The notes under the pieces were generated by a model. That model did not search any database. It worked only from the letters and a program-made list of their open reading frames with translations, and was not told the DNA's origin. Positions 1 through 6,156 of a stretch of DNA of 7,245 nucleotides are shown one piece after another. The stretch lies in the NCBI GenBank assembly GCA_025351125.1, contig JANXWN010000324.1, forward strand, positions 1 to 7,245, written 5' to 3'. Position 1 is the first letter of the stretch. The number at the start of each line of letters is the position of its first letter. Source of the DNA: Caulobacteraceae bacterium. Its GTDB lineage: Bacteria; Pseudomonadota; Alphaproteobacteria; Caulobacterales; Caulobacteraceae. The position numbers were made by a program, and so were the translations under genes.

Positions 1-905
1 TCGTCGTCGACCTCCATCCACACGCCGCTGCGTTGACCCGTGGGATAAACCGCGGTCCCAGGTTGCAAGGTGTAGACGAGCCGTCCCGCCGCCGCCGGCG
101 TGGCGCGGGCGCGCACCAGCGTCGTGGTGCGTTGCGCCGCCGCGGGCGCATTGACCGAAGCCTGCCCGGGCGCTTGGTTTTGCATGTAATGCACTAAGTC
201 GACGAAGGCGTTAAAATAAGCGGCGGTAATGACCTTGCCGATATCAGTGTCGCTATAGCCGCCGCCGGCCAAGGCCCCAAAGCCGCCGCCCCACCCGCCG
301 CCGCCGCCGCCGGCCCCGAAGCTGATGTCGCTTTTTTGCGCGACGCCTTCGGCAATGTAGAGCTGTTCGGTGGTGCGGGCGTCAACCAAAGTAATCAGGG
401 TGTGGGCTTCGGATTTCTTCACGCTCAGTCCGCCTGCCAAGGCGCCAAAACCGCCGGGCAGAAAACTCCCCGCCAGCGCGCCGATATTGTTACCCCCGGA
501 GTTTCGGTTGGAATTGGCGATATCGGGGATGATGAAATAGTCGGCGGCCGATACTTGCCCGCGTCCGATGTTGGAGCCGCGCCGCAGATCGCCTGATGAA
601 TTGAGTCCCGATTCCAGATTACGCATCGCCAAGCCGCCATTTCGGTCCACGATTCGCAGGCAACCCGACTTTAAGGCGAACAGCTTTAACAGGGATTCCG
701 GATTGGACAGTCCCAACCCTTCCCACCAACGGTTCTCCGGCTCTTGAATGGCCGCGCGTCCCAACGCCTTGTCGCAATGCGGCAAATCCGGCGTCAAGGC
801 ATTCTTCGGACCTCGCTTATCCATGCCGTATTGCGCCAAGGCGGGCGACGCGAGGCAAGAAGCGGCGATACCGACGGCTAAAATGGCGGCGATGGTCTTA
901 TGCAT
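1..905 (-). CDS. CsgG/HfaB-like exported protein with C-terminal SH3-like domain (partial, 3' end beyond window)
   Basis: The frame is open from ATG at 905 to the left edge, giving 301 codons without a stop. Residues 1-24 form a signal peptide ending ASPALA, with likely signal peptidase I cleavage before Q25. Residues 44-240 follow the order of CsgG: an alpha/beta start, ADYFIIPDI at 121-129, a glycine-rich stretch (137-160), strand pair HTLITLVDARTTEQL at 168-182, a second glycine-rich stretch (197-216), and a helix at 222-240. In CsgG the two equivalent stretches are the beta-hairpins that build the outer-membrane barrel. Residues 258-301 (TTTLVRARATP, then VWMEV) look like a bacterial SH3 domain, which often binds cell-wall material. 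CsgG itself is a lipoprotein; C17 here sits in only a poor lipobox (AASC), so lipidation is doubtful. An AGGGG ribosome site (914-918) lies 8 nt before the ATG. The role, either an export pore or a wall-associated envelope protein, is inferred. No curli or holdfast partner is visible in the window. Confidence 0.8.
   Translation of the reverse strand, partial: MHKTIAAILAVGIAASCLASPALAQYGMDKRGPKNALTPDLPHCDKALGRAAIQEPENRWWEGLGLSNPESLLKLFALKSGCLRIVDRNGGLAMRNLESGLNSSGDLRRGSNIGRGQVSAADYFIIPDIANSNRNSGGNNIGALAGSFLPGGFGALAGGLSVKKSEAHTLITLVDARTTEQLYIAEGVAQKSDISFGAGGGGGGWGGGFGALAGGGYSDTDIGKVITAAYFNAFVDLVHYMQNQAPGQASVNAPAAAQRTTTLVRARATPAAAGRLVYTLQPGTAVYPTGQRSGVWMEVDD
261..455 (-). repeat. Duplicated GGFGALAGG-coding motif in the CsgG-like gene
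   Basis: The nine-residue motif GGFGALAGG is encoded at 429-455 (residues 151-159) and again at 261-287 (residues 207-215). The two copies differ at four third-codon positions and at no amino acid. They fall in the two glycine-rich stretches that match the barrel hairpins of CsgG. Confidence 0.85.
295..312. repeat. Trinucleotide tract (CCG)6 coding poly-glycine
   Basis: Six perfect CCG units on the plus strand encode most of the six-glycine run G199-G204 in the second hairpin of the CsgG-like protein. A change in unit number would keep the frame and alter only the glycine count. Confidence 0.8.
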
Positions 906-930
906 GGCTTGAACCCCTGTTTAGCGGCGA

Positions 931-958
931 ACAATATCCTCAACGATGACAACGTCAA
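931..958 (-). promoter_or_regulatory. Putative sigma70-type promoter of the CsgG-like gene
   Basis: On the minus strand, TTGACG (953-958, five of six matches to the -35 consensus) is followed after 16 nt by TATTGT (931-936, four of six). Transcription would begin near 924, just ahead of the AGGGG ribosome site at 914-918. If real, the CsgG-like gene is transcribed independently of the fadJ-type gene upstream. The 93-bp gap 906-998 also holds a GC-rich inverted-repeat stretch (about 971-984) after the fadJ-type stop, with no T run, so I do not call a terminator there. Confidence 0.5.
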
Positions 959-998
959 TGTGCAGAAGGGGAGGGCCCGGCCGCCCGCGCTCGGGTAT

Positions 999-3077
999 CT
1001 AACCGCCGACCAAGGGTTTGCCCTCGGCGACAAGGCGCTCCAACCGCGCGGCGGGTTTGTACACCTCGCCCATCGCCGCCTGCCACGCCTTCATTTTCGC
1101 GAGAATTTTCGCCAGACCGACTTGATCGCCCCAGAACATCGGGCCGCCGGTATACACCGGCCAGCCATAGCCGTTTTCCCAGATTACATCGATGTCGGAG
1201 GCGCGAATGGCCATACCTTCATCGAGGATTTTCGCACCTTCGTTGACCATGGGGTAGAGGCAACGCTCGCGGATTTCGTCGTCGGAAATCACCCGCGACG
1301 CGATACCCGACTTAGCGCGAAAATCCTCGATAACCTTTTTGACCACCGGCGAGGGGCTGGAAACCCGGTTGTCGTCATAGTCATAGAAACCGGCGCCGTT
1401 CTTTTGGCCGCGACGGTCCATTTCGCACAAGCATTCGCGCAAGGTCGCGCCCCTGGACTCCTCCTTGACCCAGCCAATATCCAGCCCGGCCAGATCGCTC
1501 ATGGCAAACGGACCCATCGGAAAACCAAAGTCGTAAAGCACGCGATCGACGTCCCACGGCATGGCGCCTTCCAACACCAGCGCATTGGCCTCGCGCTGGC
1601 GTTGCGAGAGCATCCGGTTGCCGACGAAACCGTGACATACCCCGACCAGCGCCGCGACCTTATTGATTTTTTTCGCCAGCTTCATGCAAGTGGCGATGAC
1701 CGACTTGGAAGTTTTCGCGCCGCGCACGATCTCCAGCAATTTCATGACATTGGCGGGCGAGAAAAAGTGCGTGCCGATCACTGCTTCGGGCCGCTGCGTG
1801 GCCGAGGCAATCTCGTCGACGTTGAGGTACGAAGTATTGCTGGCCAAGATGGCGCCCGGTTTGCAGATCGAGTCGAGCTTGCCGAAAATATCCTTCTTCA
1901 CGTCCATGCGTTCGAAAACCGCCTCGATCACCATATCGACGCCGGCGAAGCTATCCATGTCGAGCGATCCGGAAATCAGGCTCATCCGCGTTTCGACGTC
2001 GGCCGTCGTAATCCCGCCGCGCGCGGCGGTTCGTTCGTAGTTTTTTCGGATGACGCCCAGGCCACGGTCCAGCGCCTCTTGTTTGACTTCGACGATGGTC
2101 ACCGGAATGCCGACGTTGGCGAAATTCATGGCGATGCCGCCGCCCATTGTGCCCGCGCCAATAACGCCGACGGTCTTGACGTCGATCAGCGGCGTGTCGT
2201 CGGGCACGTCGGGGATCTTGTTGGCTTGCCGCTCGGCGAAAAAGGCATAACGCTGCGCCGCGCTTTGCGGGCCGGTCATCAATTCCATAAACAGCTTACG
2301 CTCGGTGGCGATCCCCTCGTCGAATGGCAGATTCACGGCCGCTTCGATGCAGCGAATGTTGTATTCGGGGGCGAGGAAGCCGCGGAATTTGCGCGCATTG
2401 GCTTTGCGGAAGTCGGCGAAAATCTCCGGATGGCCCCTGGCGGCCTCCATCTTTTCGCTTAGATCGCGCACGCGCTTCAGCGGTCGGCCTTCAGCGACGA
2501 TCCGGCGGGCAAAAGCGAGCGCTCCGTCGCGCAACTTGCCTTCTTCGGCCATCTCGTCGATCAACCCCATGGCGAGGCAGGCTTTGGCCGGAACGTGTTG
2601 ACCGGTCGTGACCATTTCGAGGGCTTTCTGCGCGCCGACGATGCGTGGCAGGCGCTGGGTGCCGCCGGCGCCCGGCAGCAAACCCAGCGCCACTTCCGGC
2701 AAACCGCATTTGGCCGATGGAACCGCGACGCGGTAATGACAGGCCAGCGCGACTTCCAACCCGCCGCCGAGCGCCGTGCCGTGGATCGCCGCGACGACGG
2801 GCTTGGTCGCGTCTTCCATACCCTTCATGACCGCGAGGAGATCGGCGCCTTTGCGCTCGCCGCCGAATTCCGAAATGTCCGCGCCGGCGATAAAGGTGCG
2901 CCCCTCGCAAATGATCACGATCGAGCGTGCGCCCGGATCGGCTAAAGCTTGCGCCACGCCCAGAGCCAATCCATCGCGCACACCCGCGGACAAAGCGTTT
3001 ACCGGCGGCGAATTAAGAGTGATGACGCCGACATCGCCATCTAAGGTATAGTCAGTCACGGCGTTAATGGCGGTCAT
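999..3077 (-). CDS. fadJ: Bifunctional enoyl-CoA hydratase / 3-hydroxyacyl-CoA dehydrogenase (FadB/FadJ-like alpha subunit), 692 aa
   Basis: This enzyme carries out two successive steps of fatty-acid beta-oxidation in the cytoplasm: hydration of trans-2-enoyl-CoA, then NAD-dependent oxidation of L-3-hydroxyacyl-CoA. The N-terminal crotonase domain (about 5-180) has the oxyanion-hole stretch [15 protein letters not shown] and both expected acids, E108 in GGGLEV and E128 in GLPEV, followed by [14 protein letters not shown]. The NAD-binding Rossmann fold starts at about 302 with GAGTMG (307-312). The dehydrogenase motif GTHFFSPAN carries the catalytic histidine H437, and GFVGNRML is at 483-490. 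Two C-terminal 3HCDH domains follow; the second contains [15 protein letters not shown]. The length is slightly below that of E. coli FadJ/FadB (714/729) and the layout resembles the peroxisomal type. An ATG seven codons upstream (3098) is possible, but GAGGAG sits 6 nt before the ATG at 3077. The FadB versus FadJ name is a family call. No thiolase or acyl-CoA dehydrogenase gene is in the window. Confidence 0.95.
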   Translation of the reverse strand: MTAINAVTDYTLDGDVGVITLNSPPVNALSAGVRDGLALGVAQALADPGARSIVIICEGRTFIAGADISEFGGERKGADLLAVMKGMEDATKPVVAAIHGTALGGGLEVALACHYRVAVPSAKCGLPEVALGLLPGAGGTQRLPRIVGAQKALEMVTTGQHVPAKACLAMGLIDEMAEEGKLRDGALAFARRIVAEGRPLKRVRDLSEKMEAARGHPEIFADFRKANARKFRGFLAPEYNIRCIEAAVNLPFDEGIATERKLFMELMTGPQSAAQRYAFFAERQANKIPDVPDDTPLIDVKTVGVIGAGTMGGGIAMNFANVGIPVTIVEVKQEALDRGLGVIRKNYERTAARGGITTADVETRMSLISGSLDMDSFAGVDMVIEAVFERMDVKKDIFGKLDSICKPGAILASNTSYLNVDEIASATQRPEAVIGTHFFSPANVMKLLEIVRGAKTSKSVIATCMKLAKKINKVAALVGVCHGFVGNRMLSQRQREANALVLEGAMPWDVDRVLYDFGFPMGPFAMSDLAGLDIGWVKEESRGATLRECLCEMDRRGQKNGAGFYDYDDNRVSSPSPVVKKVIEDFRAKSGIASRVISDDEIRERCLYPMVNEGAKILDEGMAIRASDIDVIWENGYGWPVYTGGPMFWGDQVGLAKILAKMKAWQAAMGEVYKPAARLERLVAEGKPLVGG

Positions 3078-3083
3078 GTGTGT

Positions 3084-3089
3084 CTCCTC
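3084..3089 (-). promoter_or_regulatory. Ribosome binding site deciding the start of the fadJ-type gene
   Basis: GAGGAG on the minus strand lies 6 nt before the ATG at 3077. It would be inside the coding region if the upstream ATG at 3098 were used, so it favours the shorter 692-aa product. Confidence 0.75.
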
Positions 3090-3119
3090 GCGCGGCATCC
3101 GCGGTGCTAAATTGATCCG

Positions 3120-3150
3120 CCTATAGGCCTAACAGGCCGCGGAGCGTCAA
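3120..3150 (-). promoter_or_regulatory. Possible promoter of the fadJ-type gene with an internal dyad
   Basis: On the minus strand TTGACG (3145-3150) precedes TATAGG (3120-3125) by 19 nt, which is longer than ideal. The spacer contains the perfect inverted repeat GGCCT-AAC-AGGCC (3126-3138), and the 8-bp palindrome CCTATAGG (3120-3127) overlaps the -10 hexamer. This is where a repressor site would sit. The remainder of the 247-bp gap (3078-3324) holds no gene or clear plus-strand promoter that I can support. Confidence 0.35.
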
Positions 3151-3324
3151 TGGGGGGCCAATGTGAGGCAAGGCTGCGCAGAGGGCGGCCGCTCACAGAA
3201 ATCGCGCGCTACGCCGCGTCGAGGCCCCAACCTCCGCGTGCAATCAGCGCTGGATTTTTATGCGTGGCTCGCCCAATGAATCAAGGGTGCGCGCAGAGTG
3301 AGTCGCCAAAGGGCCGATCCATTG

Positions 3325-4905
3325 ATGATTGCCGTGAAACGACCGTTCGGACGGCAAAGGCGCCTATCGCTGGAGAGCTGGTGGCGCGGTTTGCTTGCCA
3401 CGGCGTTGCTAATGTTTGTCTGTGGCTCGGCCTTCGCCCAAACATCCGGCGGTCCGGCGGCCTTGCTCGCGGTGAAGGTGTATGAGGGCGCGCCGGGAGA
3501 AACGCGGGTTCTGCTGACGTTTAATCAGGTCATCCCGCAGTTTTCGGTCGTTACCAACGACAATGATCGACCGACGCTGGGATTTGGCAATACCGTGCGC
3601 GGCAGCGGCGCCGTGGTTCCAACCGGGGCGCACGGCCTTCTAAAGGGCGTGGAGTTTAACCAACGCGACAGCGTTCTAACCGTCACGTTGGTCGGGTCCT
3701 CGGCCCTGCATTTGACTACGACCGCGGTGGAGGGGCGAGCGGTTAGCGTTTCCATCACCGCGGCATCGTCGGGCGGTAGGGACGGTTCGGTCGCGGCGGC
3801 GGGGGGCTCAGTGCCTGCTTTTGCCGACCGCAAGCCGGAGGAGGACGGATTTGCGGTCGTGCCGCTGAAATATGCCGACGTCAGCGAAATTGTCGGCTTG
3901 CTCAGCTCCGGCGCGCTGATCAAGCCTAACGACACCTTCACGCCGCAAGAACCCGCATTTGGTTCGTCTGGCTTTACCAACAACGGCGGCGGCGGCGGTG
4001 GCAACAACAGCTTGGTCCCGCCGATTTACAATCCTAACGGTCAAGATGCGGCGGCCACCACCTACGGCCAACTCGTCGACGATTCGATCGGCGTTGACCG
4101 TCGTTTGAACGCCATTATTCTGCGTGGCACTCCGGATCGCATTGAACGGCTGAAGGCCAAGATCGCGTTGCTGGACGTTGCGGTGCAGAGCGTCCTGCTT
4201 GAGACGGTGTTCGTCGAACTCACCCAGACCGGGGCCAGCAATATCGGTTTGGATTTCAATAATTCAGCCGGGCAGTTGGCCGTGGCCAACTACCAACGAG
4301 GCAGCTTTTCGACGGTTCAGACCTGCGGCGGTCTGGACCTACGCACCTACGGCAGTCTGGCCTTGCAGGCGGCGATCTATGATCAGGTCAGAAAAGGCCA
4401 GGGCCGGATTATCTCCCGCCCGCGAATCTCCGCGCAAAGCGGGTCGCCGGCCAAGATTATCACCGGCGACGCCTTGCCCATCCTGACCTCGATTGCGTTA
4501 TCAGGCGTGAACGCCGTCTCGCAGCAAGTGCAATACGTCAATGTCGGCGTTACCTTGCAGATCGCCCCGCGCGTTGGCGCTGACGGCTACGTCACCTCTC
4601 ACATCTTTGCCGAGGTCTCTAGCGTCACCGGATTTTCGCAAGGTTATCCAACCATCAGCCAGCGGGAAGCCTCGACATCTGCCACCGTCAAGGACGGGGA
4701 ATTCTTCGTGATCGGCGGCCTAACGCAGGAAAACTCGTTGACCACCCACATGCGCGTCGGTGGCTTGGGCGACATTCCGATCCTCGGCGAGGCCTTCAAA
4801 CATAACGACAAATCGAGCTCAAAAACCGTGCTTTACATTATCGTCACGCCGCATATCGTGCGCGGCGACGAGTCGGCGGCCGCCAGGGCGGAGACGCTGA
4901 AATAG
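3325..4905 (+). CDS. AMIN-domain secretin (PilQ/GspD superfamily), orphan, 526 aa
   Basis: Secretins form large gated rings in the outer membrane for pilus, type II/III or phage export. Residues 1-38 form a long signal peptide with a basic start and hydrophobic core, ending GSAFA before Q39. Residues about 45-144 resemble an AMIN domain (VKVYEGAPGETRVLLTF), as in PilQ, where such domains contact peptidoglycan. A single N1-type domain is split: its first half is at 175-193 (FAVVPLKYADVSEIVGLL), its second half at 252-284 (VDRRLNAIILRGTPDRIERL), and a Gly/Asn-rich insertion lies between. The secretin core runs from VQSVLLETVFVEL (287-299) through GRIISRPRI, VNVGVTLQIAPR and FFVIGGLTQEN to GGLGDIPILGEAF and VLYIIVTPHIV (502-512), so the fold is complete. 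The start is chosen at ATG 3325; AAAGGG (3308-3313) is 11 nt before it and 8 nt before an adjacent TTG at 3322, and a GTG at 3298 is also possible. No secretion ATPase, platform or pilin gene is adjacent, so the substrate is unknown. Confidence 0.9.
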   Translation: MIAVKRPFGRQRRLSLESWWRGLLATALLMFVCGSAFAQTSGGPAALLAVKVYEGAPGETRVLLTFNQVIPQFSVVTNDNDRPTLGFGNTVRGSGAVVPTGAHGLLKGVEFNQRDSVLTVTLVGSSALHLTTTAVEGRAVSVSITAASSGGRDGSVAAAGGSVPAFADRKPEEDGFAVVPLKYADVSEIVGLLSSGALIKPNDTFTPQEPAFGSSGFTNNGGGGGGNNSLVPPIYNPNGQDAAATTYGQLVDDSIGVDRRLNAIILRGTPDRIERLKAKIALLDVAVQSVLLETVFVELTQTGASNIGLDFNNSAGQLAVANYQRGSFSTVQTCGGLDLRTYGSLALQAAIYDQVRKGQGRIISRPRISAQSGSPAKIITGDALPILTSIALSGVNAVSQQVQYVNVGVTLQIAPRVGADGYVTSHIFAEVSSVTGFSQGYPTISQREASTSATVKDGEFFVIGGLTQENSLTTHMRVGGLGDIPILGEAFKHNDKSSSKTVLYIIVTPHIVRGDESAAARAETLK

Positions 4906-4906
4906 C

Positions 4907-4956
4907 GCGGTCGCACGCACCGGCGAACGCCGCAGGCGCGCGAAAACCGCCCTTTT
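4907..4956 (+). terminator. Weak candidate terminator between the convergent secretin and peroxiredoxin genes
   Basis: After the secretin stop, GCGGT (4907-4911) can pair with ACCGC (4946-4950) around a smaller inner hairpin, CGGCG-AA-CGCCG (4921-4932). A run of four T follows at 4953-4956. The long loop and short T run make this a weak intrinsic terminator. The T run also overlaps the peroxiredoxin stop codon. Confidence 0.3.
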
Positions 4957-5437
4957 ACAGTTGGGCCAGCATATAATCGGCGGACGACACCTTGAATTCG
5001 CCACCGTTTTCGACGTTGACGTGCGTCACCACGCCGTCCTTGGCGATCAACGAATAACGTTGCGAGCGACCGCCCATGCCAAAACCGCTCGCGTCTAGTT
5101 CGAGGCCGACGGCCTTGGTGAAGACGCCGTTGCCGTCAGCCAGCATCAGGATCTTATCGCCGACCTTTTGATCCTCGCCCCACGCTTTCATCACGAAGAC
5201 ATCGTTGACCGATACGCAAGCGATGGTGTCGACGCCTTTAGCCTTAAGAGCCGCCGCTTGATCTTTAAAACCCGGCAGATGCTTGACCGAACAGGTCGGC
5301 GTGAAAGCGCCCGGCACGGCGAACAGGCCCACGGTCTTGCCGGCGAAAATCTCCTCGGTGGTTATCGGCTTGGGGCCTTCCGCGCCGAAGGTCATAAAAC
5401 TCGCGCTGGGAATCTTATCGCCGACGTTAATGGTCAT
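4955..5437 (-). CDS. Prx5-type (type II) peroxiredoxin, 160 aa
   Basis: This is a thiol peroxidase that reduces hydrogen peroxide and organic hydroperoxides in the cytoplasm. The hallmark PGAFTPTCSVKHLPG (42-56) contains the PxxxTxxC active site with peroxidatic C49. Conserved R127 lies in GRSQRYSL. A second cysteine, C74 in TIACVSVNDVFV, is 25 residues after C49, the same spacing as the two cysteines of plant type II peroxiredoxins; glutaredoxin or glutathione is a plausible reductant (inference). The length of 160 aa is normal for the family. An upstream in-frame TTG/ATG extension is possible, but MTINVGDKIP is the usual family N-terminus, and GGAG lies 9 nt before this ATG. The gene converges with the secretin gene and diverges from yqgE. 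Confidence 0.95.
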   Translation of the reverse strand: MTINVGDKIPSASFMTFGAEGPKPITTEEIFAGKTVGLFAVPGAFTPTCSVKHLPGFKDQAAALKAKGVDTIACVSVNDVFVMKAWGEDQKVGDKILMLADGNGVFTKAVGLELDASGFGMGGRSQRYSLIAKDGVVTHVNVENGGEFKVSSADYMLAQL

Positions 5438-5446
5438 GATGTTTTT

Positions 5447-5450
5447 CTCC
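5447..5450 (-). promoter_or_regulatory. Ribosome binding site of the peroxiredoxin gene
   Basis: GGAG on the minus strand, 9 nt before the ATG at 5437, supports the 160-aa start over longer in-frame extensions. Confidence 0.65.
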
Positions 5451-5497
5451 GAAAAAAGGGGGGCGTGGCGTTCACATAGAGGCGTGGGGGCCGCTCG

Positions 5498-5514
5498 CCA
5501 AGGCCATCTTGGCC
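5498..5514. repeat. Overlapping inverted repeats between the peroxiredoxin and yqgE genes
   Basis: Two perfect dyads overlap: CCAAG-GCCAT-CTTGG (5498-5512) and GGCCA-TCT-TGGCC (5502-5514). They sit in the 143-bp divergent gap and overlap a weak minus-strand hexamer TTGGCG (5496-5501). That hexamer lies 17 nt from TATGTG (5473-5478) and could be the peroxiredoxin promoter, though the match is poor. Confidence 0.4.
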
Positions 5515-5545
5515 CGCGATTACGACAATGACTTGCGCCCGTGTC

Positions 5546-5574
5546 TTGAATCCGCGGCGCGCAGGCCCGATCAT
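5546..5574 (+). promoter_or_regulatory. Possible promoter placing the yqgE transcript start at its ATG
   Basis: TTGAAT (5546-5551) and GATCAT (5569-5574) each match four of six consensus bases and are 17 nt apart. The predicted +1 would be at about 5581, the A of the start codon. Weak hexamers like these occur by chance, so this is tentative. Confidence 0.25.
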
Positions 5575-5580
5575 ACAACG

Positions 5581-6156
5581 ATGCCGCTCGCTGACAGACC
5601 CTATCTTTCCGGCCGATTGTTGGTGGCCATGCCCGGGATTGATGATCCGCGCTTCGAGCGTTCGGTGATTTTTCTGTGCGCCCACGATGCGGCGCATGCC
5701 ATGGGTTTAACCATCAATCGTCCCGTGGACGGCCTGACGGTGGCCAATTTGCTCAAACGCCTCAACGTCGATCCGATAGATGGCGCCGGCCTCGATCTGG
5801 TGCTGATGGGTGGTCCCGTCGAGCCGGAGCGCGGATTTGTTCTGCATACCGACGATTACGCCGGCGAAACCACCAGTTTGCCGATTCCGGGCGGCACGGT
5901 TCTGACCGCCACGCGCGAGGTGCTGGAGGCCCTGGCTTGCCGTCAGCCGCATCCGCGTCGGGCGATCATGACTCTGGGCTATGCCGGCTGGGACGGCGGC
6001 CAGTTGGAGCGCGAAATACGCGGCAACGTTTGGTTGGTGTGCGAGCCGGATGAGGCCCTGCTATTCGATGACGACCATGAGCACAAATGGTCTCGCGCTT
6101 TGGCCAAGATCGGCGTGGCCGCCGAACGCCTATCGGCGCAAACCGGACGGGCCTGA
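5581..6156 (+). CDS. yqgE: YqgE/AlgH family (UPF0301) protein, 191 aa
   Basis: This is a conserved bacterial protein whose biochemical role is not settled; the AlgH name comes from a Pseudomonas alginate regulator locus. The family landmarks are present in order: YLSGRLLVAMPGIDDPRFE (8-26), RSVIFLCAH (27-35), MGLTINRP (41-48), LMGGPVEPERGFVLH (75-89), GYAGWDGGQLE (133-143) and NVWLV (149-153). The 191-residue length is typical. There is no signal peptide or membrane segment, so it is cytoplasmic. ATG 5581 is chosen because family members begin shortly before this GRLLVAMPG motif; an in-frame TTG at 5509 would add 24 residues unlike the family. No Shine-Dalgarno sequence is visible before the ATG. 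The last 27 bp overlap the 3' end of the opposing GNAT gene. Confidence 0.95.
   Translation: MPLADRPYLSGRLLVAMPGIDDPRFERSVIFLCAHDAAHAMGLTINRPVDGLTVANLLKRLNVDPIDGAGLDLVLMGGPVEPERGFVLHTDDYAGETTSLPIPGGTVLTATREVLEALACRQPHPRRAIMTLGYAGWDGGQLEREIRGNVWLVCEPDEALLFDDDHEHKWSRALAKIGVAAERLSAQTGRA

Noticed and set aside
853..860. Lipobox at C17 of the CsgG-like protein
   Set aside because: The residues before C17 (A-A-S) lack the usual leucine-type position, and a strong signal peptidase I site (ASPALA before Q25) follows.
971..984. GC-rich inverted repeat (GGGCCC/GGCCGCCC area) after the fadJ-type stop
   Set aside because: There is no T run after it on the minus strand and the stem is ambiguous, so a terminator call is not supported.
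900..2462. A 520-codon open frame on the plus strand opposite the fadJ-type gene
   Set aside because: It lies antisense to a clearly recognisable conserved enzyme; its translation is rich in R, H, A, D and G with no domain I recognise. Long antisense frames are expected in GC-rich DNA.
3298..3324. GTG at 3298 as the secretin start
   Set aside because: It would add nine residues before an already long signal peptide. The ATG at 3325, with AAAGGG ahead of it, is preferred, although the upstream start cannot be excluded.
3150..3485. Plus-strand open frame overlapping the secretin start
   Set aside because: It is in a different frame from the secretin signal peptide, has no recognisable domain and no good ribosome site, and shares its 3' part with a well-supported gene.
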